Of a DNA stretch of 64,000 nt, positions 59,709 through 64,000 are shown in pieces. The stretch's first letter is position 1; each line of letters starts with the position of its first letter. The notes under the pieces are model-generated. The model was not told the origin of the DNA, searched no databases, and worked only from the letters and a program-made list of their open reading frames with translations. This DNA comes from Cavia porcellus. Lineage: Eukaryota > Chordata > Mammalia > Rodentia > Caviidae. The stretch spans positions 2,603,950 through 2,667,949 of the forward strand of contig NW_026947499.1 of NCBI RefSeq assembly GCF_034190915.1. Reading direction: 5' to 3'. The position numbers and the translations under genes are program-made.

Positions 59709-60772
59709 GTAATGATTCAAATATATAAAAATATGTGATAATCATGATTCCCCATTATGTGGCCTTGAAGCCTTATAAAATTTTCACTTATTAATTAGAA
59801 AGGCTTTACTCTGGGCTTTTTGATATGGAAATATTTGAAGCTATAGTATATGAAGTTTTATCCAAATATTTTAAGGAAAAAGACAGACACTATGGTAACT
59901 ACTATTCTTTAAAAAAAATTATTCAGCTATTTCTTATGTTTATTTTAATTAAGGGAAAAACTTAAAAAATTAGGATATATAGTAGTAACTCTTTTTGATC
60001 TCCTATTAACTTGTTTTGAAGTCCTGTAATACTCCCAAGATCTTGTTTTGACTGATTAGACTCTGTTCTATTCTGTGCGATAGTAGCAAGTTTGAAGGTA
60101 TAGGCAACTAATTTGAAGGCAATAAGATTCACAAAGATGCCCATTCTGGTTTGACTATTGTCTCCTTTGGAAGTCCTGTAATGTTTACAATGACTGAGTT
60201 TTATTGGTCTTGTTCTCCACTGTTTTGTCCGGCTTTATAATATCTAATGAGATGGACAATTCCTTTTAAGGAAACAAGAGACAATGTTGATAACCATTGT
60301 TGATGACCTTGTACTCTGTTCTACATCATGTGCTATGTCTATCCTTGGTTTGGACTTACAGCTTTGTTTTGCCATATTTGACTTTATTCTCTCCCCCCCA
60401 AGAGAGTAACGAGAACTGAGGAGTAATAAAATCCAAAATGTATAAATTTTGTTATAAAAAAGAGAGGGAGGGGAAAAAAAAAGAGCTCTAACGGATATAA
60501 CAACAAGTGTGTTTAGGGATGTTAAATAGCTGACTATATTAATGTTTTTGGATCATTGAACACAGCTGTTTGCAGTCTCTCCGTTTGAATGTCTACTTTG
60601 TATTCTTTGATACTGTGATTTGAGCAACTATTTCCAAGATGATATTATGTAATCTATTAACAGGTGATTTCTTACTGTTATGTTTTTTTTTGTAGTTATG
60701 TATTATGTGTAACCTTACACTGCTTTGTTCTGTTTTGTGTTTTTCTCTTTTTCCTCTTAAATAAAAAAAAAA
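59709..60772 (+). other. L1 copy 2 3' UTR and poly(A) tail
   Basis: Matches the 3' UTR of copy 1 but lacks the 105 bp at 34566-34670 and the (TTTTG)n expansion. It has a purine tract near 60455-60483 (gagagggaggggaaaa). An AATAAA at 60761-60766 runs straight into the A tail. Confidence 0.85.
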
Positions 60773-60787
60773 AAAAGCCAATTGCAG
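60773..60787 (+). repeat. Target-site duplication, 3' side of L1 copy 2
   Basis: aaaagccaattgcag, identical to 53995-54009, directly after the tail. The four leading As could equally be read as tail. Confidence 0.95.
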
Positions 60788-60954
60788 TGCCCAATGTTAG
60801 ACTGTTTCTGCTTGAGCTTACCCATCCCCCACAGCACAGCACACAAAGACGCCCAGGTGTAAACCATCCCCCTCACCACCCGTGGAGCGTATCACAACCA
60901 CACTTTGTAGATTCACAGTGGATTTCCACTTCCGTGAATAACCCCAGTGTTGGG

Positions 60955-61002
<48 letters not shown>

Positions 61003-62694
61003 CTTCTGGAACCTCAAACTTGTTGGGGACACCGGAGTTGAGCACATAATTGAGTCCAGAGCCTTTGTGCAGAGCTACACTCCAAGCTCATTATTATTAA
61101 TCACTCTTCTTTTTACCATGACCCAGGGGCTCTCTGTGTGGCCCGGGGCCTGGGCTCACATTTGTGAACCCCTGAGCTCTCTGCCAGTGTGCCCGGTGCC
61201 TGGTGTGCACATCACACTGGTGCCAGGTGTACTTTTCAACCATCTGGAGACACAGCACCTGGAAGGTACCTCCTGTGCCTCAGGTTGGACCTTCCTCCTC
61301 TTTCTCATCAGCACAGAAGGAGGAAGAGAACCTTGGTGTTAAACGTTGGGACCCGAAGGTGATGTCCCCGTCCCTCTCCTATGGCCCTGCTGCCTGCAAG
61401 AGGAAGTGAGCTAGCCCTTCCAAGAGTCCGGGGTATCACAGGCTCTCCTGTGGAGTCACTGGCAGACAGGACACCTGCAGACCTTTACTTTGGCTGTTTC
61501 CTGGCCATGAAGACATCCTCTAGGAAACTTCTAGGAGACCCGTACAGGAACAGAAGCCAGCCTTGGGGCTACAGACAGTCCAGGAATATTTTCTGACTAA
61601 ATTTTCCCAAATTAGTGTCTATTAGCTGGTGCCTTTCATACAAATGTGCAAGAGGCTTAGGAGACATGGTGCTTTTCAGCTTCTGCATGAAGTTGAAGAC
61701 ACCATGCTTTGGGTGAAACAACTCTTTTCTTTCGTATTCTATTTTTGCTGAAAGTCTCTGAGCTGACAGACACATGGCCAAAATGATCCACACTGGCAAT
61801 ACCACCTGGAGGTCCAAGGGTTTGAGGAGTTTTGGGTAAAAGGGTGGCTGAAGGCTAAAGCCTCAGAATCACACCAGGTGTCTGGGCAGGCTCTGTCATT
61901 ATCACATTACTGATATTATTTTCAAAGTATTTGCTAAGAATTAAAGTAAAACACATAGGAAAGGCATTATTTCATTTCCAGTGGACCTACATATTTCTAA
62001 CCACTTCCATCCTGTTCCAGGGTTCACTTGCTCCATCCCGCCCCTCCCACACAGCAGATTTGATGTCCTTCACTGTAGGGTTTGTTGAAATGATTCTTTC
62101 CTGAGGTCACCAGAATAAGCCTACGGAAAGAGTTAGTTTTATGACAAACCTTTTCCTTCACACTCACCTTTGTCCCCTGATTCTAAGCTCAGTGAGGGCA
62201 GCACATGATTTCTAATTTTTTAATTGACCTCATGAGAGCAGAAGAATATGGGCTTTGGCTTCCTGGACATCTTTCATGGGGGGTTCTCCTGGTGAAGGCA
62301 AATATTTTCACACAACACTGACATGGAGGAGGCCCACTTTCTGTCCGAAGCGGATCAAGAAAATGAAGTCTCACTGTCAACACATCTGAATACAGACATG
62401 GCAGGGATATTTTCCAAGTCACAAATCTCAAATATGTGTCTCTCTCAGTGACGTGGGTGACCATAGCTTCTTTACCATTTCTGACCTTGTCCCAGGCCTG
62501 GAGCTCCTTCCACCCACTGAAGATGGAAGCAGGTAGTCACTCATGGCACTTCTCCATCCTCCAAATGCAGCCCATTCGGTGCAATCCCTGTAACTAGCTC
62601 TTTCTAACCCACCCTACTGGGTGGCAACCTACTCTGTGCTGAGAGAGATAAATGAGATGTCAGGGATTCCAGCACCGCCTCAGGCAGCTGGCTT
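60788..62694. other. Intergenic right flank of L1 copy 2
   Basis: Unique sequence with a (TG)20. No gene or repeat family recognised. Confidence 0.5.
60962..61001. repeat. (TG)20 microsatellite
   Basis: Pure TG run of 40 bp, 175 bp after L1 copy 2. Confidence 0.96.
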
Positions 62695-62882
62695 CCAGTG
62701 CTGGGACACAATGCCTGACATAAACGATGTGCAAGAGGAATGGGTAGTTCTGGCCAGGGGTTCAGAGGTTTCAGTCCATGGTCAGCCTTCTCCATTGCTT
62801 TTAGGCCCAGTGCCACAGAAGTGTCATGGCGGAAGGGCGTGGTGGAGTAAAGTCACTCACCTATGGCAGCTGGGAAGTAGCT
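62695..62882 (-). mobile_element. Partial MaLR-type LTR
   Basis: The blocks tcagaggtttcagtccatgg, catggcggaagggcgtggtg and ctatggcagctgggaag are the reverse complement of the 3' half of a MaLR LTR. The 5' half is not recognisable here. Confidence 0.65.
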
Positions 62883-63389
62883 AGAGCAAAAGAGCATCCT
62901 TGTGATCTGACTGCTTCCCAAAAGCCACCAGCTGGGAACCGAGCCTTCAGCACAGGGGCCTGGAGGATACTTTGTTTCCAAACCAGAGTAAGCATCTTGT
63001 CTCACCCTGGCAAATATTTGAAACTGAATCCACAAATTTAAAGAGTAGTTGTATTAAAAACATCACCAACATCAAGACCTAAGAAAAGTAGAAATGCACA
63101 AAAAATTAACTTAAAAATCTTCAAACACATTTTATTAATATTATTCAATACTGTCCCATAGTCAGTTTCTCATTGGAAATAAATATAAAGTAAAAAAAGA
63201 AAACTTTAAACAAGAGCAATTTCAGTTCGTAAGGACTTTTCTGACCTAGAACTCCAGCATGGAGCTGGGTGCAAGAAGGACCAGGGTCCTGGCAGCAGAA
63301 GGATCCTGGGTGCTCAGCAGCTGCTCCTCCTCGATCCTCCCTGTGCTCAGCTGTGCTTGATCCTCGCCCGTGACACCCGTACCAGGTGG

Positions 63390-63520
63390 GAACCAGTAGG
63401 ATCCCATTCAACAGATGCAGACTACGGATGGTGACGGAAGCTAAATGACTCACCCCAGTGTCCCTCCTGTCCCAGGGTCAGAGAGTGAGGCATCCTGGTC
63501 TCAGAGTCCTCATGCTTCCC
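63390..63520 (-). mobile_element. MIR SINE
   Basis: cccattcaacagatgcagac, gctaaatgactcacccc and cagggtcagagagtgaggca are the reverse complement of MIR. Confidence 0.55.
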
Positions 63521-63694
63521 ATTCATGCTCAGGGAAGGCTCCTCACCAATTGTCCCACCACCAGCCTGGACTTGGGTGTTTGTAAGATGAGTCTTTGGTT
63601 GGTGTTAAGTTGTGGCCACTTGAGAGCCACTGCTGCAGATCAACACCCAGAGAGGGGCTAACCTGTACCCATTTGCACCTGGACAATCCCTTAG

Positions 63695-63850
63695 GGACAG
63701 GGTGACATAGGCAAGCAACGTGATGACGTTGTGCCTCAGTTTCCTTCTCTGCAGAGGGAGGAGCACAATGCCCACCTAGGGGTGTTGCTCAGAGTACTAA
63801 ATGTGCCGACAGCCATCTGGCTCACAGAGGAGGGCTCAGTCAGGAGGGAC
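63695..63850 (+). mobile_element. MIR SINE
   Basis: tgtgcctcagtttccttctc, agagggaggagcacaatgcc, cacctaggggtgttgctcag and agtactaaatgtg follow the MIR order. Confidence 0.6.
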
Positions 63851-64000
63851 TACCAGACCAGGGTAGCTATTGTAAGACCTTAGCCTTCCAGAGGTATGAG
63901 TAATGGGTTAGAAAGTTTTAGACTTCACAAGGCTGAACTACTCATTTTCAAACAAAACCATACTCAATTTGAAGGTACCATCTGTGACTACAGTCACATT

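Larger units (their letters stand above)
54010..60772 (+). mobile_element. Full-length LINE-1 retrotransposon, copy 2 (124-bp monomer promoter)
   Basis: A complete 6.76-kb L1 with three and a partial 5' monomers, a leader, an intact ORF1, a 19-bp spacer, ORF2, a 3' UTR and a short A tail. A perfect 15-bp target duplication (aaaagccaattgcag) lies at 53995-54009 and 60773-60787. The insertion site reads TTTT/AAAA, the canonical L1 endonuclease site. The body is closely related to copy 1, but the promoter monomers are of another type. ORF1 is fully open. ORF2 has TAA at codon 2 and TAG at codon 1165, and otherwise no interruption. The tail has about nine As before the duplication, far fewer than copy 1. 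Confidence 0.97.

Overview
This is a non-genic stretch of a mammalian, almost certainly rodent, nuclear genome. The only convincing protein-coding sequence belongs to two full-length LINE-1 (L1) retrotransposons. The rodent assignment rests on B1 (7SL-derived) SINEs, ID-type tRNA-derived SINEs and composite B1+ID dimers, alongside MIR, L2, MER5-like, MaLR-LTR and old L1 remnants shared by placental mammals. Composite B1+ID SINEs and the absence of obvious mouse/rat-specific families suggest a non-murid rodent (squirrel-, dormouse- or guinea-pig-related lineages are possible). I cannot name the species.

Layout. 1-28356 is unique or strongly decayed intergenic DNA with scattered old repeats, including MaLR LTRs at 4468-4890 and 25423-25769, a B1+ID SINE at 27068-27288, simple repeats and two candidate LTRs. 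28372-35611 is L1 copy 1 (+ strand), bounded by perfect 15-bp target-site duplications. 35627-53994 is an 18.4-kb spacer with an old minus-strand L1 (37540-38890), a MaLR LTR, a microsatellite/SINE cluster at 43445-43902, MIRs and a MER5-like remnant. 54010-60772 is L1 copy 2 (+ strand), again with perfect 15-bp duplications and a textbook TTTT/AAAA insertion site. 60788-64000 is intergenic with a (GT)n, a partial MaLR LTR and MIRs.

The two L1s have closely matching bodies: ORF1 products are about 95% identical, and ORF2 differs by one codon in length with no frameshift in either copy. Their 5' promoters differ. Copy 1 carries three tandem monomers of about 260 bp. Copy 2 carries three and a partial monomer of about 124 bp. 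The two monomer types share only a short core. This is the most interesting feature here: related L1s that appear to have exchanged promoter arrays, as mouse L1 lineages are known to do.

Neither copy looks autonomous. Copy 1 has an ORF1 stop at codon 4 and four ORF2 stops. Copy 2 has an intact ORF1, but its ORF2 has a stop at codon 2 and another at codon 1165. Other observations are an antisense ORF and a strong splice donor shared by both 5' UTRs, and a 105-bp 3' UTR length difference with TATT microhomology. No host gene, exon set, RNA gene or CRISPR array could be supported. All repeat-family names come from reading the sequence, not from a database search.
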